Below, in pieces: positions 21,657 to 28,888 of a stretch of DNA of 64,000 nt (its first letter is position 1; each line of letters begins with the position of its first letter). The position numbers were made by a program, and so were the translations under genes. The notes under the pieces are model-generated. The model did no database searches. It was not told the DNA's origin and saw nothing but the letters and a program-made list of their open reading frames with translations. The stretch spans positions 58,445 through 122,444 of the forward strand of contig NZ_FRAX01000012.1 in NCBI RefSeq assembly GCF_900142465.1, in the 5' to 3' direction. This DNA comes from Fibrobacter sp. UWH6 (lineage in GTDB: Bacteria > Fibrobacterota > Fibrobacteria > Fibrobacterales > Fibrobacteraceae).

Positions 21657-23049
21657 CATGAGAACTATCGCAGTCGCGAAAATCATCCCCAACCAGAACA
21701 ACCCCAGATCCGAAATCGGTGACGTTTCCGATCTGGAAGCAAGCATCAAGGCCCACGGCCTTATCTCTCCGCTGACCGTCCGCTGGAACGGTATCCGTTT
21801 CGAAGTGGTAGCCGGTTCCCGCCGCCTTAAGGCCCTGCAGAACCTCGGCATCGACAAGGTAGCCTGCAACGTGATTGACGGTCCCGAAGACAAGCTCTTT
21901 GAAATTGCCACCGCCGAGAACGTGAGCCGCAAGAATATGAGCCCCAGCGACGAATGCAAGGCAATTCAGAAAATGATCGACAACGGGACCGACATCTACA
22001 ATATTGCCGCTCAGTTTGGGCGCACGCCCCGCTGGGTTATTGGTCGCCTGAAGATGGTGCAGCTTGGAGACGAAATCCTGAAGATGCTGGACGAAGGCGA
22101 AATCACGTTGGCTCATGCCGAAATCCTTACGATGGCGGACAGCGACGAAGATGCCAAGCGTTTTGCCGAAGAAGCCAAATACGAAACACCGGACGAACTT
22201 CGCGACATGATTTTGGCTGAAAAGAAGAATCTCGCCAAGGCTCCCTTTGACGTCGCAAAGATTTGTAAGAAGTGCGAAAAGCAGACTATCACTCAGCAGG
22301 ACATTTTTGGCGACGTAACCGATAGCTTTTGTCGCGACGGAAAGTGCTACCAGCAGAACATCGCGAACCTGATCGAGCTCAAGAAAAAGGAATGCGAAGA
22401 CCTGGGAATGATTTCGGTAGAAGGCGACGCATCTTTAATGCACTCTTTCCAATGGTATCGTTCAGAATGGATCCCCACTGATGGCGAACATACTGAAGAA
22501 GAAGATGAAATCATCAAGAAACTTAAGGAAGCTGACAAACATCCGTATTTCCTGATTGATACAACCGGAAACGTTTTTGCCAAGTGGCACAAGACCGAAG
22601 TTAAAAACGATGAAGATGACGAAGAAGAAACGGTCAAAAAGCCGTCTGAATACGAACGCAACCGTGACATCATGAACATCGTAAAAGACAAGGAAACCGA
22701 ACTGATCCGCGGCAAGGTTGAAGAACTTTTGAGAGGCATCAGCGACGAAACTGCAGCCTTGATTCTCGCGGGCCTTCAGGACACACATTTTAACTACCAG
22801 GAAGTAGACGCTGACGGAAACGAAGAAGAAGTCGAAGATAGCCCCCTGAACCACATTAACGAATGCCAGGAAGATTACCGCTGCAAGGACGAAGGCCCCC
22901 TTAGCTGGGTTCAGCAGCTTTGTCTGGAAGTAATCTACGGACTTCGCGGTTACAACGGAATTGCAGAAGAACACCGCGAATATTTTGGCATTGACCACGA
23001 AAAAATCGTAGAAGAAGCAACCAAGGAATACGAAGAAGAGCAGGAGTAG
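21640..23049 (+). CDS. ParB/Spo0J-like protein (ParB N-terminal nuclease fold)
   Basis: The 469-residue protein has a clear ParB N-terminal domain. It contains IIPNQNNPR, then VSDLEASIKAHGLISPLTV, the GSRRLKALQNLGI box (CTP/DNA-handling arginines) and ENVSRKNMSPSDECKAIQKM, followed by an HTH (IYNIAAQFGRTPRWVIGRLK). After about 200 residues comes a cysteine-containing stretch (ICKKCEKQT, CRDGKCY) that may bind zinc, then an acidic C-terminal half. Similar proteins occur in many phages and plasmids, where they help partition or act as transcription/nuclease factors. No ParA is visible, so a pure partition role is uncertain. Confidence 0.85.
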   Translation: MKTQLDMRTIAVAKIIPNQNNPRSEIGDVSDLEASIKAHGLISPLTVRWNGIRFEVVAGSRRLKALQNLGIDKVACNVIDGPEDKLFEIATAENVSRKNMSPSDECKAIQKMIDNGTDIYNIAAQFGRTPRWVIGRLKMVQLGDEILKMLDEGEITLAHAEILTMADSDEDAKRFAEEAKYETPDELRDMILAEKKNLAKAPFDVAKICKKCEKQTITQQDIFGDVTDSFCRDGKCYQQNIANLIELKKKECEDLGMISVEGDASLMHSFQWYRSEWIPTDGEHTEEEDEIIKKLKEADKHPYFLIDTTGNVFAKWHKTEVKNDEDDEEETVKKPSEYERNRDIMNIVKDKETELIRGKVEELLRGISDETAALILAGLQDTHFNYQEVDADGNEEEVEDSPLNHINECQEDYRCKDEGPLSWVQQLCLEVIYGLRGYNGIAEEHREYFGIDHEKIVEEATKEYEEEQE

Positions 23050-23052
23050 AAA

Positions 23053-23223
23053 ATGAATTACTTCAAGCTCGCCAGGGAACGTGAAGCAAAGGTATTCCTT
23101 GGCGACAGCCCCAACCTTCTGGCAACCTGCTACCGTTGTGGCCACAAGTTCAAAATCAAAGACATGTTCGAAGTAGGCCTGAACGTGTTCAAATGCACCC
23201 AGTGTGTAAAGGAATCAAAATGA
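23053..23223 (+). CDS. Small zinc-ribbon protein
   Basis: ATG 23053 opens a 56-residue frame with CYRCGHKFKIKDMFEVGLNV and FKCTQC, that is C-x2-C...C-x2-C, a zinc ribbon. The stop overlaps the next start (ATGA at 23220), so it is a coupled member of the operon. Its role may be nucleic-acid binding. Confidence 0.65.
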   Translation: MNYFKLAREREAKVFLGDSPNLLATCYRCGHKFKIKDMFEVGLNVFKCTQCVKESK

Positions 23224-23744
23224 ACCTGAAAAAGAAAATCGCAGAAAAAGAAGAAGCTCGCCCGGAAAAGCAAGTCAAAGTGATGAACGCAAAGTCCGCC
23301 GAAAAGCCCGCGCAAGAAAAAAAGCGCGGCCGCAAGAAAAAGACTGAAACCACCGAGGAATCCTCGGCAGCTGTTTCCGAAATGGAAAAGACTCAGACCG
23401 AGTTCATTCCCAACTTTCGGACTCACCCCGGCAAGGAATCGTCGGTAAAGATTCCAGATCAGTCCGCAAAGGCCGACTGCGGCAAGCCCCAGCTTTCCCT
23501 TGTCCCGACGAAAATCCTTGAAGCAATCGCCTGCGTCCGTGAATACGGCAATCGCAAATACAAGTCCAAGGACAACTGGAAGACCGTAGAAATCGAACGC
23601 TACCGCGACGCAGCCTTCCGCCATTGGGCACAGTACATCGACGATCCCCAAAGCCGTGACGAAGAATCCGGCCTCCCCCACCTCTGGCACGTCGCCTGCA
23701 ACATCTCATTCCTGGTAAGCCTGGAGGACAACAATGCAGATTGA
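23220..23744 (+). CDS. dATP/dGTP diphosphohydrolase-type domain protein
   Basis: The 174-residue product has a charged, Lys-rich N-terminal third (KKKIAEKEEARPEKQVKVMN) and then a domain resembling the N-terminal dGTP/dATP pyrophosphohydrolase domain of phages (DUF5664-like). Its parts are KPQLSLVPTKILEAIACVRE, YGNRKYKSKDNWKTVEIERY, then RDAAFRHWAQYIDDPQSRDE and SGLPHLWHVACNISFLVSLE. The family degrades dGTP and dATP; in some phages this supports modified-base DNA. The conserved His and Glu residues ('GLPHLWH') are present. Start ATG 23220 overlaps the previous stop. Confidence 0.72.
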   Translation: MNLKKKIAEKEEARPEKQVKVMNAKSAEKPAQEKKRGRKKKTETTEESSAAVSEMEKTQTEFIPNFRTHPGKESSVKIPDQSAKADCGKPQLSLVPTKILEAIACVREYGNRKYKSKDNWKTVEIERYRDAAFRHWAQYIDDPQSRDEESGLPHLWHVACNISFLVSLEDNNAD

Positions 23745-24033
23745 AGACATCGTAACCAAGGCTGACCTCGACGCCTTTGAAAAGAGGATTATGGCGGCTA
23801 TTACCGCAGACAGGACCAAGACCGAACCTTGTTTCCTTGACCTGGTAGCAACCGCCAAAAAGTACAATCTCAAGAAGGGAAAACTAAGCGAACTCGTCAG
23901 GACCGGCGAAATCGCTCACAGCAAGTTCGGTCGCAAGATCTTCATCGACACAAACGACATGGACGCTTACTTCCGCAAGAACCGCATCATGAGTGACGAT
24001 GAAGCTTCCAGCAAGGCGTTCGCGAGGTCATAA
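23734..24033 (+). CDS. Excisionase/MerR-like HTH protein
   Basis: The 99-residue product starts inside the end of the previous gene. A helical N-terminus (ADLDAFEKRIMAAITADRTK) leads to an HTH segment (FLDLVATAKKYNLKKGKLSE) and a wing with GEIAHSKFGRKIFIDTNDMD, the common layout of phage excisionase and helix-turn-helix DNA-binding domains. It may direct prophage excision or regulate transcription. No integrase is visible in the window, so its partner would lie outside. Confidence 0.6.
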   Translation: MQIEDIVTKADLDAFEKRIMAAITADRTKTEPCFLDLVATAKKYNLKKGKLSELVRTGEIAHSKFGRKIFIDTNDMDAYFRKNRIMSDDEASSKAFARS

Positions 24034-24034
24034 C

Positions 24035-24331
24035 ATGGCTTATAACATTAAAACAACTCATCATGAATTAATCAATAATGTCTCGACCGAAATCAAGACC
24101 GACGCTACCGTTTACGAAATGAACGAAGTCAAGGATTACATCCAGGAATTCATCGAGCAGTTTACGGACTACTCCGACAAAGGTCTGATCAAGGTCGCCG
24201 TTTTCCACACCGACGATTACGGCAAGATGGACCTGAGAATGTTCTACACCTACAAGGAAAAGGACATGATCAGCTTCAACAAGGACCACGGCCGTCCAAA
24301 AATTTTGGAAACCTCAGAGGTGCAGGAATGA
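24035..24331 (+). CDS. Small phage protein of unknown function
   Basis: The 98-residue product starts at ATG 24035 and mixes helix and strand (YEMNEVKDYIQEFIEQFTDY, KGLIKVAVFHTDDYGKMDLR, MFYTYKEKDMI). The last bases overlap the next gene (ATGAG). Not recognised. Confidence 0.5.
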   Translation: MAYNIKTTHHELINNVSTEIKTDATVYEMNEVKDYIQEFIEQFTDYSDKGLIKVAVFHTDDYGKMDLRMFYTYKEKDMISFNKDHGRPKILETSEVQE

Positions 24332-24585
24332 GAGGTTTCACTTACACTTACTATGGATTACTATTCCCTAACGGAATACTCAAATTCAAAACCAAAACAA
24401 GCAAAGACGCTTTTGCCAGAGCATCTGCAAAAACAAGCATTTACTTGTTCAGGATTGAAGACTGCATAAAACAAGTAGAATCATACAGCATTACATACAA
24501 GGAATGGCTCCGCGAATTGAACGGACTCCCGCAAGAACTTCACGAAGCCGCACAAAATATCATTGACAAAGAAACTCAAAAATAA
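24328..24585 (+). CDS. Small phage protein of unknown function
   Basis: The 85-residue product overlaps the previous stop by 4 bases. It starts with beta-like GFTYTYYGLLFPNGILKFKT and continues with helices (RIEDCIKQVESYSITYKEWL, LPQELHEAAQNIIDKETQK). It is more AT-rich than its neighbours. Not recognised. Confidence 0.5.
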   Translation: MRGFTYTYYGLLFPNGILKFKTKTSKDAFARASAKTSIYLFRIEDCIKQVESYSITYKEWLRELNGLPQELHEAAQNIIDKETQK

Positions 24586-24600
24586 CATAGGAGACATAAA

Positions 24601-25365
24601 ATGAAAAAGACAATCTTCGCAATCATCATCGCACTCGCATTCGTTGGATGTGCTCAGATCGACCAGACCGAACGCGGAATCATCCTTGAATTCGGAAAGG
24701 TGGACGAGGTCGTTGAACCCGGCCTTACCATCTACAACTTTATCACAAAGCAGGTCTTGAAGATTTCCGTCAAGACCGAACTGCAGGAAACTCGAATTGA
24801 ATCCGGGTCAAAGGACCTGCAGACCGTCAATGTAACAGTTGCCGTAAATTACAGAATTGACCCGTCAAAGGTTGACCAGGTTTACACGCAGTACGGCATG
24901 AACGGTGTAGAGATTGCCCTGCAGCCAAAAATCAAGGAGACGATCACAGGCGTAACTCCACAGTACACCGCGGAGGAGATGCTGCAGAAACGCGAGGAAA
25001 TCCGTCAGCGCATGGAAACCACGTTGAAGTCTAAACTAGACTCCGCAAATACACACGTCATCGTAGAAGGCCTCGCCATCACGGACTTTGCTTTCGGAAA
25101 AGCCTTCAAGGAAGCTGTAGAAGCCAAGCAAGTCGCTGAGCAGGATGCCCTGAAGGAAAAGAACATCAAGCTGAAGGTTGAATACCAGAACGAGCAGAAG
25201 GTGGCGAAAGCAAAGGCAGACTCCGCAGTGATCGCTCTGCAGATGCAGGCACTCAAGCAGCAGAACGGAAAGGAATACCTGATGCTCAAGTACATCGAAA
25301 AGTGGGACGGAAAGCTTCCCCAGGTATCCAACGGTAACGCACTTGTCCTGCCTAAAATTGAATAA
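24601..25365 (+). CDS. SPFH/prohibitin-like lipoprotein
   Basis: The 254-residue protein begins with a lipoprotein signal (KKTIFAIIIALAFVGC, lipobox cysteine at 17). An SPFH (band 7/prohibitin) domain follows: ERGIILEFGKVDEVVEPGLT, SKDLQTVNVTVAVNYRIDPS, IKETITGVTPQYTAEEMLQK, then REEIRQRMETTLKSKLDSAN and VEGLAITDFAFGKAFKEAVE. A coiled helix with AEQDALKEKNIKLKVEYQNE precedes a short tail. Prohibitins form membrane-bound cages; in E. coli HflKC controls FtsH. A phage-encoded copy may protect phage regulators or alter the envelope, which is an inference. It has its own ribosome site (GGAGAC). Confidence 0.85.
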   Translation: MKKTIFAIIIALAFVGCAQIDQTERGIILEFGKVDEVVEPGLTIYNFITKQVLKISVKTELQETRIESGSKDLQTVNVTVAVNYRIDPSKVDQVYTQYGMNGVEIALQPKIKETITGVTPQYTAEEMLQKREEIRQRMETTLKSKLDSANTHVIVEGLAITDFAFGKAFKEAVEAKQVAEQDALKEKNIKLKVEYQNEQKVAKAKADSAVIALQMQALKQQNGKEYLMLKYIEKWDGKLPQVSNGNALVLPKIE

Positions 25366-25387
25366 TAAAAATTATAGGAAATAAAAA

Positions 25388-25840
25388 ATGGGAATAACGA
25401 TAAAAAGTAAAAACTTCTCGCTGGATTGCGGATATTTCGGTTTCAAGCGATTAAGGGATTTCGTCGCATCCAAACGCCCGCACGAAAACTTCAGAAAGTG
25501 CGTCGAAGAATTTAATGAAAACATTCTTTCCTTCATGAGACCCGCCGGATGGATGGAATCCTTCAACAAGAAAATTAACGACCTTGAATTTTTGGCAAAC
25601 AAGGGTAGCACAAAGGAAGAAATTGAAACTCTAGACTGGTTTGGAAATTTCGAATGGGCGAGCGATTGCGATGCAGAAATGAAATACGAAACAGCAAAGG
25701 CCATCTGGGAGTACATAAAAGATGTATCTGAAGATTTTGTCTTTGGCTATTCAGCAAGACCTGACGCAGCCACTTTCCAGCAGTTCAAATCGTTGATTGA
25801 TGACTGCGTAAAAAATAAAACCGGATTTAAATGGTGCTAA
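25388..25840 (+). CDS. Phage protein of unknown function
   Basis: The 150-residue product contains GYFGFKRLRDFVASKRPHEN, a helical EEFNENILSFMRPAGWMESF and TLDWFGNFEWASDCDAEMKY. The aromatic-rich pattern is unlike any enzyme I know. It follows the SPFH gene by 22 bases, with AGGAAATAAAAA before the start. Confidence 0.5.
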   Translation: MGITIKSKNFSLDCGYFGFKRLRDFVASKRPHENFRKCVEEFNENILSFMRPAGWMESFNKKINDLEFLANKGSTKEEIETLDWFGNFEWASDCDAEMKYETAKAIWEYIKDVSEDFVFGYSARPDAATFQQFKSLIDDCVKNKTGFKWC

Positions 25841-25861
25841 GCATGAAGGAAGTGTACGACC

Positions 25862-26071
25862 ATGAAAATCAAGTTTGAAGACATTCCATTCGCAGCACAA
25901 TTAAAACTCCGCAATCAAGCAGTTGACATTTGCGATAGCGAAACACCAACAATGTGTTACTGCGGCCGGTTGGCAACAGGTTTTCACACCCAACAATGTA
26001 GAAAGTTCGAATCCAAGGTTCGCAAACAGATCGAAAAACTTTACAACGAATCCTTGAAGGAAAGAAAGTAG
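25862..26071 (+). CDS. Small cysteine-containing phage protein
   Basis: The 69-residue product has two cysteine pairs in PTMCYCGRLATGFHTQQCRK and a basic C-terminal helix (KQIEKLYNESLKERK). A zinc-binding role is possible. The next gene starts two bases after its stop. Not recognised. Confidence 0.5.
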   Translation: MKIKFEDIPFAAQLKLRNQAVDICDSETPTMCYCGRLATGFHTQQCRKFESKVRKQIEKLYNESLKERK

Positions 26072-26072
26072 C

Positions 26073-26354
26073 ATGAAAATAGTCAAAATATGCCGACATT
26101 GCGGAAAAACTGTCGAACACAACGATTCAGTAAAATGCCAAAATTGCGGAATGTACCCCGCTGAAGCTATTGAAGCCAAAACAGCGACTGCCATGCCAGC
26201 AGAATACGCTATGGATTGCGCTATTTGCGAAAACTCATTTCCCGTCTTTTCACCAAAAGCTTTACCGATTTGCCCAAGCTGCAAAAAATCATTGCGACTG
26301 CTAATCGGCAGTCTCAAACAGGAGGAAGCCCATGGCAAACAAATCCCGCTCTAA
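26073..26354 (+). CDS. Double zinc-ribbon protein
   Basis: The 93-residue product contains two zinc-ribbon-like parts: ICRHCGKTVEHNDSVKCQNC (C-x2-C...C-x2-C) and CAICENSFPVFSPKALPICP followed by SC. It overlaps the next gene by 23 bases. Such ribbons typically bind nucleic acid or act as adaptor modules. Function unknown. Confidence 0.6.
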   Translation: MKIVKICRHCGKTVEHNDSVKCQNCGMYPAEAIEAKTATAMPAEYAMDCAICENSFPVFSPKALPICPSCKKSLRLLIGSLKQEEAHGKQIPL

Positions 26355-26598
26355 ATGGATCAAGCGGGCTACCGTCAAGGACCGTGAGGACCCTTACCTG
26401 CCCTCGGGCTGGTACTGGGTCGCCTACTGGGATGGATCCGTGGAACTGATGTTCTGGGACTACGAAGGCGAATGGTACACCATCGATGGCGAAGCCGACG
26501 AAGAAGCCACCTTAAGCAACCTTGTCCGAACAGAAACGATCTACGCAATCAAGCGAGTAGTCATGGAGAAGCACCCATTAACAGAGGACAGAAAATGA
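26332..26598 (+). CDS. Small phage protein with Trp-rich strand (DUF551-like)
   Basis: The 88-residue product has the pattern PSGWYWVAYWDGSVELMFWD then YEGEWYTI. Several phage/prophage proteins of the DUF551 kind have a similar 'W..V.YWDG......W....W' run, and I assign it only loosely. Its stop overlaps the next start (ATGA). Confidence 0.5.
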   Translation: MANKSRSKWIKRATVKDREDPYLPSGWYWVAYWDGSVELMFWDYEGEWYTIDGEADEEATLSNLVRTETIYAIKRVVMEKHPLTEDRK

Positions 26599-26813
26599 CC
26601 GCAGAAGAATTTGATGCTTTAAGCTTTCACAAAGGGATGGTCGTTCAATTCCTTGAACCAAAGACGGTCAATGTAAAGATTCCATCCAAGATTCTCGAAG
26701 CACCAATAAATTACGTTGATTTCAACACGATCGACGGCGGAGGAGGCATTCGTTACAAGGACTCCTCAGGATGCGTCTTCATTCACTACTCAAGAATCGT
26801 AAGTATCAAGTAA
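26595..26813 (+). CDS. Small phage protein of unknown function
   Basis: The 72-residue product starts at ATG 26595. It is beta-rich, with FHKGMVVQFLEPKTVNVKIP and GGIRYKDSSGCVFIHYSRIV. Its last 12 codons (including stop) are duplicated 890 bases downstream at 27668-27703, see the repeat entries. It may be a small barrel-like protein. Not recognised. Confidence 0.55.
   Translation: MTAEEFDALSFHKGMVVQFLEPKTVNVKIPSKILEAPINYVDFNTIDGGGGIRYKDSSGCVFIHYSRIVSIK
26778..26813 (+). repeat. Direct repeat copy 1 (3' end of 26595 gene)
   Basis: Thirty-six bases encoding FIHYSRIVSIK and stop. Copy 2 at 27668-27703 is identical except for two silent T-to-C changes. Between them lie two genes. This suggests an insertion or duplication with the gene's 3' end as boundary. 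Confidence 0.75.
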
Positions 26814-26842
26814 TTGAACATCAAGACAAAGGACAACAGACA

Positions 26843-27385
26843 ATGCAATGGAAAATAATTGAATTAAGATGGTATGACGAATGGCTCATTAGCAACGGTA
26901 AAAGCCGATTTGCAGAAGACTTTGAAACGAAAATCGTCACTACAGAACAGCTAGTTAATTACGGATTCTCTCATGACGAACTTTTAGCCTATGCCAAAAG
27001 TTGCAAACCTGTAGAAACCGAAAAGAAACAACGTCAAGAAAAGACAGAAGAAAAAGATGAACCGTATAGGACGCCCAATCCACTTGAACGCTACAAAATA
27101 AATCAATTGGCAAGGTACAACTTAAAAGTTCATATACTGAAAGATCTTTTGTTTGACATGACGGTTTGCGACATTGAAGGCTGGGATAAGACTGAATTTT
27201 TAGACCAACTTAAAGAACTTCTAAATTCGTTCGATTACAGAAGCAAACAGCCATTACAATGCCTTATAGACGAAACGAGACCTAGTTGCGACCATGATGT
27301 AGTCCGGCTAGGCGACATAGCAACATTCTATCGTGGAAGCGGAATAACGAAAGACCAGTTGATAAGGAGGGAGGATGAAGATTGA
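26843..27385 (+). CDS. Phage protein of unknown function (inserted segment)
   Basis: The 180-residue product starts at ATG 26843. It includes KIIELRWYDEWLISNGKSRF, a charged linker (KKQRQEKTEEKDEPYRTPNP), and a helical C-terminal part (LKVHILKDLLFDMTVCDIEG, TEFLDQLKELLNSFDYRSKQ). It lies between the two copies of the 36-base repeat and is more AT-rich than the genes around it, as expected for a transferred segment. It overlaps the next gene by 11 bases. Confidence 0.5.
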   Translation: MQWKIIELRWYDEWLISNGKSRFAEDFETKIVTTEQLVNYGFSHDELLAYAKSCKPVETEKKQRQEKTEEKDEPYRTPNPLERYKINQLARYNLKVHILKDLLFDMTVCDIEGWDKTEFLDQLKELLNSFDYRSKQPLQCLIDETRPSCDHDVVRLGDIATFYRGSGITKDQLIRREDED

Positions 27386-27692
27386 TTTTGCCCAAGGATA
27401 CGAAAAATGGCTGGATAATGTCGCAAAAGCACAAACGAAAATAAAGGATATCAAGGCAAAAAAATCGGCTTCCAAATGGCAACGCTACTACAAGGCCCAC
27501 AAAGAAGAACTGAATGCCAAGAAGCAGGATTACCACAAGAAGAATCATGGCGCTTATAAAAGGAGCCTCAACAAGTGGTATGAAAACTTGAAAAAAAATC
27601 CTCAAAAATATGCTGAGTATATCGCCAAAATTAGCGAAAACAGGAGAAGACGAAAGAACACTATACTTTCATCCACTACTCAAGAATCGTAA
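27375..27692 (+). CDS. Basic Lys/Tyr-rich phage protein
   Basis: The 105-residue product is strongly basic (KIDFAQGYEKWLDNVAKAQT, ASKWQRYYKAHKEELNAKKQ, NKWYENLKKNPQKYAEYIAK). Its style, 'KWQRYYKAHKEE...YHKKN', is like other small nucleic-acid-binding phage proteins and like the gene at 17804. Its last residues (SSTTQES) come from reading the downstream repeat copy in another frame, showing that the gene's 3' end lies in the inserted junction. It is followed by a strong terminator. Confidence 0.5.
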   Translation: MKIDFAQGYEKWLDNVAKAQTKIKDIKAKKSASKWQRYYKAHKEELNAKKQDYHKKNHGAYKRSLNKWYENLKKNPQKYAEYIAKISENRRRRKNTILSSTTQES

Positions 27693-27703
27693 GCATCAAG
27701 TAA
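27668..27703 (+). repeat. Direct repeat copy 2 after 27375 gene
   Basis: A duplicate of the final 36 bases of the 26595 gene (34/36 identical). It begins inside the last codons of the 27375 gene and continues to TAA in the original frame. It marks the right boundary of the inserted two-gene segment and lies just before the operon terminator. Confidence 0.75.
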
Positions 27704-27708
27704 TCTAC

Positions 27709-27738
27709 AATGCAGGACAAAATCCTGCATTTTTTTTG
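27709..27738 (+). terminator. Terminator of the early operon
   Basis: A perfect 9-bp stem AATGCAGGA/TCCTGCATT with loop CAAAA is followed by a run of T's (27730-27737). It is a textbook intrinsic terminator, closing the rightward early operon. Confidence 0.92.
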
Positions 27739-27758
27739 ATTTGTTTTAAACAAAATGC

Positions 27759-27787
27759 TTGACAAAATAAATAAAATTATGTATATT
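27759..27787 (+). promoter_or_regulatory. Sigma-70-type promoter of hicAB
   Basis: TTGACA (27759-27764) and TATATT (27782-27787) are separated by exactly 17 bases, in an AT-rich stretch right after the operon terminator. Transcription would start about 7 bases further and lead into hicA (start 27820, ribosome site GGAGG at 27811-27815). TATATT is one base off consensus. Confidence 0.8.
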
Positions 27788-27819
27788 TGTAATATCAAAG
27801 AACAATTAACGGAGGTTAA

Positions 27820-28002
27820 ATGAATGCAAAAGAGCTAATCAAGAAACTTGAACAGGCGGGATTCACCTTTGATAGAGCAAACGGTTCACACCGAATCTAC
27901 AAAAAGGAAGGATCCAAGCCGATAACGGTTCCTTATCACGGAAACAAAGACTTGAAAATAGGAACCGCAAACAAGATTCTAAAAGACGCGGGACTCAAAT
28001 AG
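27820..28002 (+). CDS. hicA: HicA toxin (mRNA interferase)
   Basis: The 60-residue protein matches HicA: NAKELIKKLEQAGFTFDRAN, then GSHRIYKKEG with the catalytic His, and ITVPYHGNKDLKIGTANKIL with a C-terminal KDAGL. HicA toxins have a double-stranded RNA-binding fold and cleave mRNA independently of translation. The gene has its own promoter and a GGAGG ribosome site. It is followed after 46 bases by the HicB antitoxin. The length is normal for the family. Confidence 0.95.
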   Translation: MNAKELIKKLEQAGFTFDRANGSHRIYKKEGSKPITVPYHGNKDLKIGTANKILKDAGLK

Positions 28003-28048
28003 GGCTCCCGCCCTTTCTTGGGCACTCATTTAACTAGGATAAAAAAAA

Positions 28049-28462
28049 ATGGAATACATTGCAAAAATAAATCACGAAGAAGACGGATTTACCGTAGAGT
28101 TTCCAGACATCCCGGGATGCAATACATGCGGAGACTCTCTTGAAGAAGCATTGACTATGGCAAAAGACGCCTTAGACTTAATTCTCGAAGTGAAACTGGA
28201 AGACAAGGACCCGCTCCCCCAATCCACGCTCACAGAGGACCAGAAGAACGGTTTCTACGCCATCCAGGTCAACGGCAGGCTGGCACTCGCCTACACCATC
28301 TTTGAAGCCCGTAGGGGCAAGCCTGCAGCCTCCATCTGTAAGAAGATGGGCATCGCGCCCCAGCAATATAAACTCGAGGATCCTTCAACCGGCGTCACCT
28401 TTGCCACCCTTGAAAAATTCGCCAAGGCCATCGGCAAAAAACTTGAAATCAAGTTCGTTTAA
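28049..28462 (+). CDS. hicB: HicB antitoxin
   Basis: The 137-residue antitoxin has the HicB N-terminal half-RNase-H-like domain (YIAKINHEEDGFTVEFPDIP, GCNTCGDSLEEALTMAKDAL) that neutralises HicA. Its C-terminal DNA-binding region has ARRGKPAASICKKMGIAPQQ followed by TFATLEKFAKAIGKKLEIKF, an XRE-type helix-turn-helix for autoregulation of the hicAB promoter. HicB normally binds its own promoter as an oligomer, and an AT-rich promoter lies upstream. The pair may stabilise the prophage. Confidence 0.93.
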   Translation: MEYIAKINHEEDGFTVEFPDIPGCNTCGDSLEEALTMAKDALDLILEVKLEDKDPLPQSTLTEDQKNGFYAIQVNGRLALAYTIFEARRGKPAASICKKMGIAPQQYKLEDPSTGVTFATLEKFAKAIGKKLEIKFV

Positions 28463-28498
28463 TGCTATATTGAATGCAGGCCCGCGTGGCTGACATCA

Positions 28499-28526
28499 AC
28501 AGGTACAAACCGGTTCGACCGGCCTG
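28499..28526 (+). other. Hairpin downstream of hicB
   Basis: CAGG (28499-28502) pairs with CCTG (28523-28526), enclosing CCGGT-TCG-ACCGG (28510-28522) with a 6-base bulge. It lies between hicB and a terminator. The loop and stems resemble a T-arm (GGTTCGACC), but no tRNA fits around it. It may be a small RNA structure or 3' UTR element. Confidence 0.35.
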
Positions 28527-28541
28527 GATAACGTGATGGAA

Positions 28542-28569
28542 AACGCTCGATGAAATTCGAGCGTTTTTT
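28542..28569 (+). terminator. Terminator after hicAB
   Basis: A 9-bp stem AACGCTCGA/TCGAGCGTT with a 6-base loop is followed by a T-run (28564-28569). It ends the hicAB transcript. Confidence 0.85.
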
Positions 28570-28678
28570 GTTTGCGTCACGATTCGCAAGCGCTAGACCA
28601 TTTTCGTGAAGTCACGAAAATGATAAATTTCAAACTTCCGTCACGATTTCGTCACGATTTAAAAAATTATCACATAAA

Positions 28679-28714
28679 GAAAAAGCCCCAAGCCCTTTAT
28701 TTACAAGGCTTGGA
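28679..28714 (-). terminator. Terminator downstream of tRNA-Glu
   Basis: On the minus strand CCAAGCC and GGCTTGG form a 7-bp stem around an 11-12-base loop, followed by GGCTTTTTC. It sits 20 bases beyond the 3' end of the tRNA gene and ends its transcript. Confidence 0.75.
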
Positions 28715-28733
28715 GCGTAATTGGTTAGTTTTA

Positions 28734-28806
28734 TAGTGCCAGAGGGACTCGAACCCTCGTTGCCGGCGTGAGAGGCCAGTGTCCTAGACCACTAGACGAT
28801 GGCACC
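28734..28806 (-). tRNA. tRNA-Glu (anticodon CTC)
   Basis: The minus strand folds into a full cloverleaf. Acceptor GGTGCCA pairs with TGGCACT (first pair G-T), then comes the D-arm TCGTCTAGTGGTCTAGGAC. The anticodon stem CTGGC/GCCGG has loop CTCTCAC, giving anticodon CTC. The T-arm is GAGGGTTCGAGTCCCTC. The discriminator base is A and CCA is not encoded. The 3' end faces the prophage side, making this a likely integration site, though no second copy is visible in the window. Confidence 0.95.
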
Positions 28807-28888
28807 GAAAAATGTTTCTACTTAAGCCTTCGCAAAAGCGGTGCTAAATGTAGTAAACATTTTTGAACTTGTCATCAAAGACCGGATA

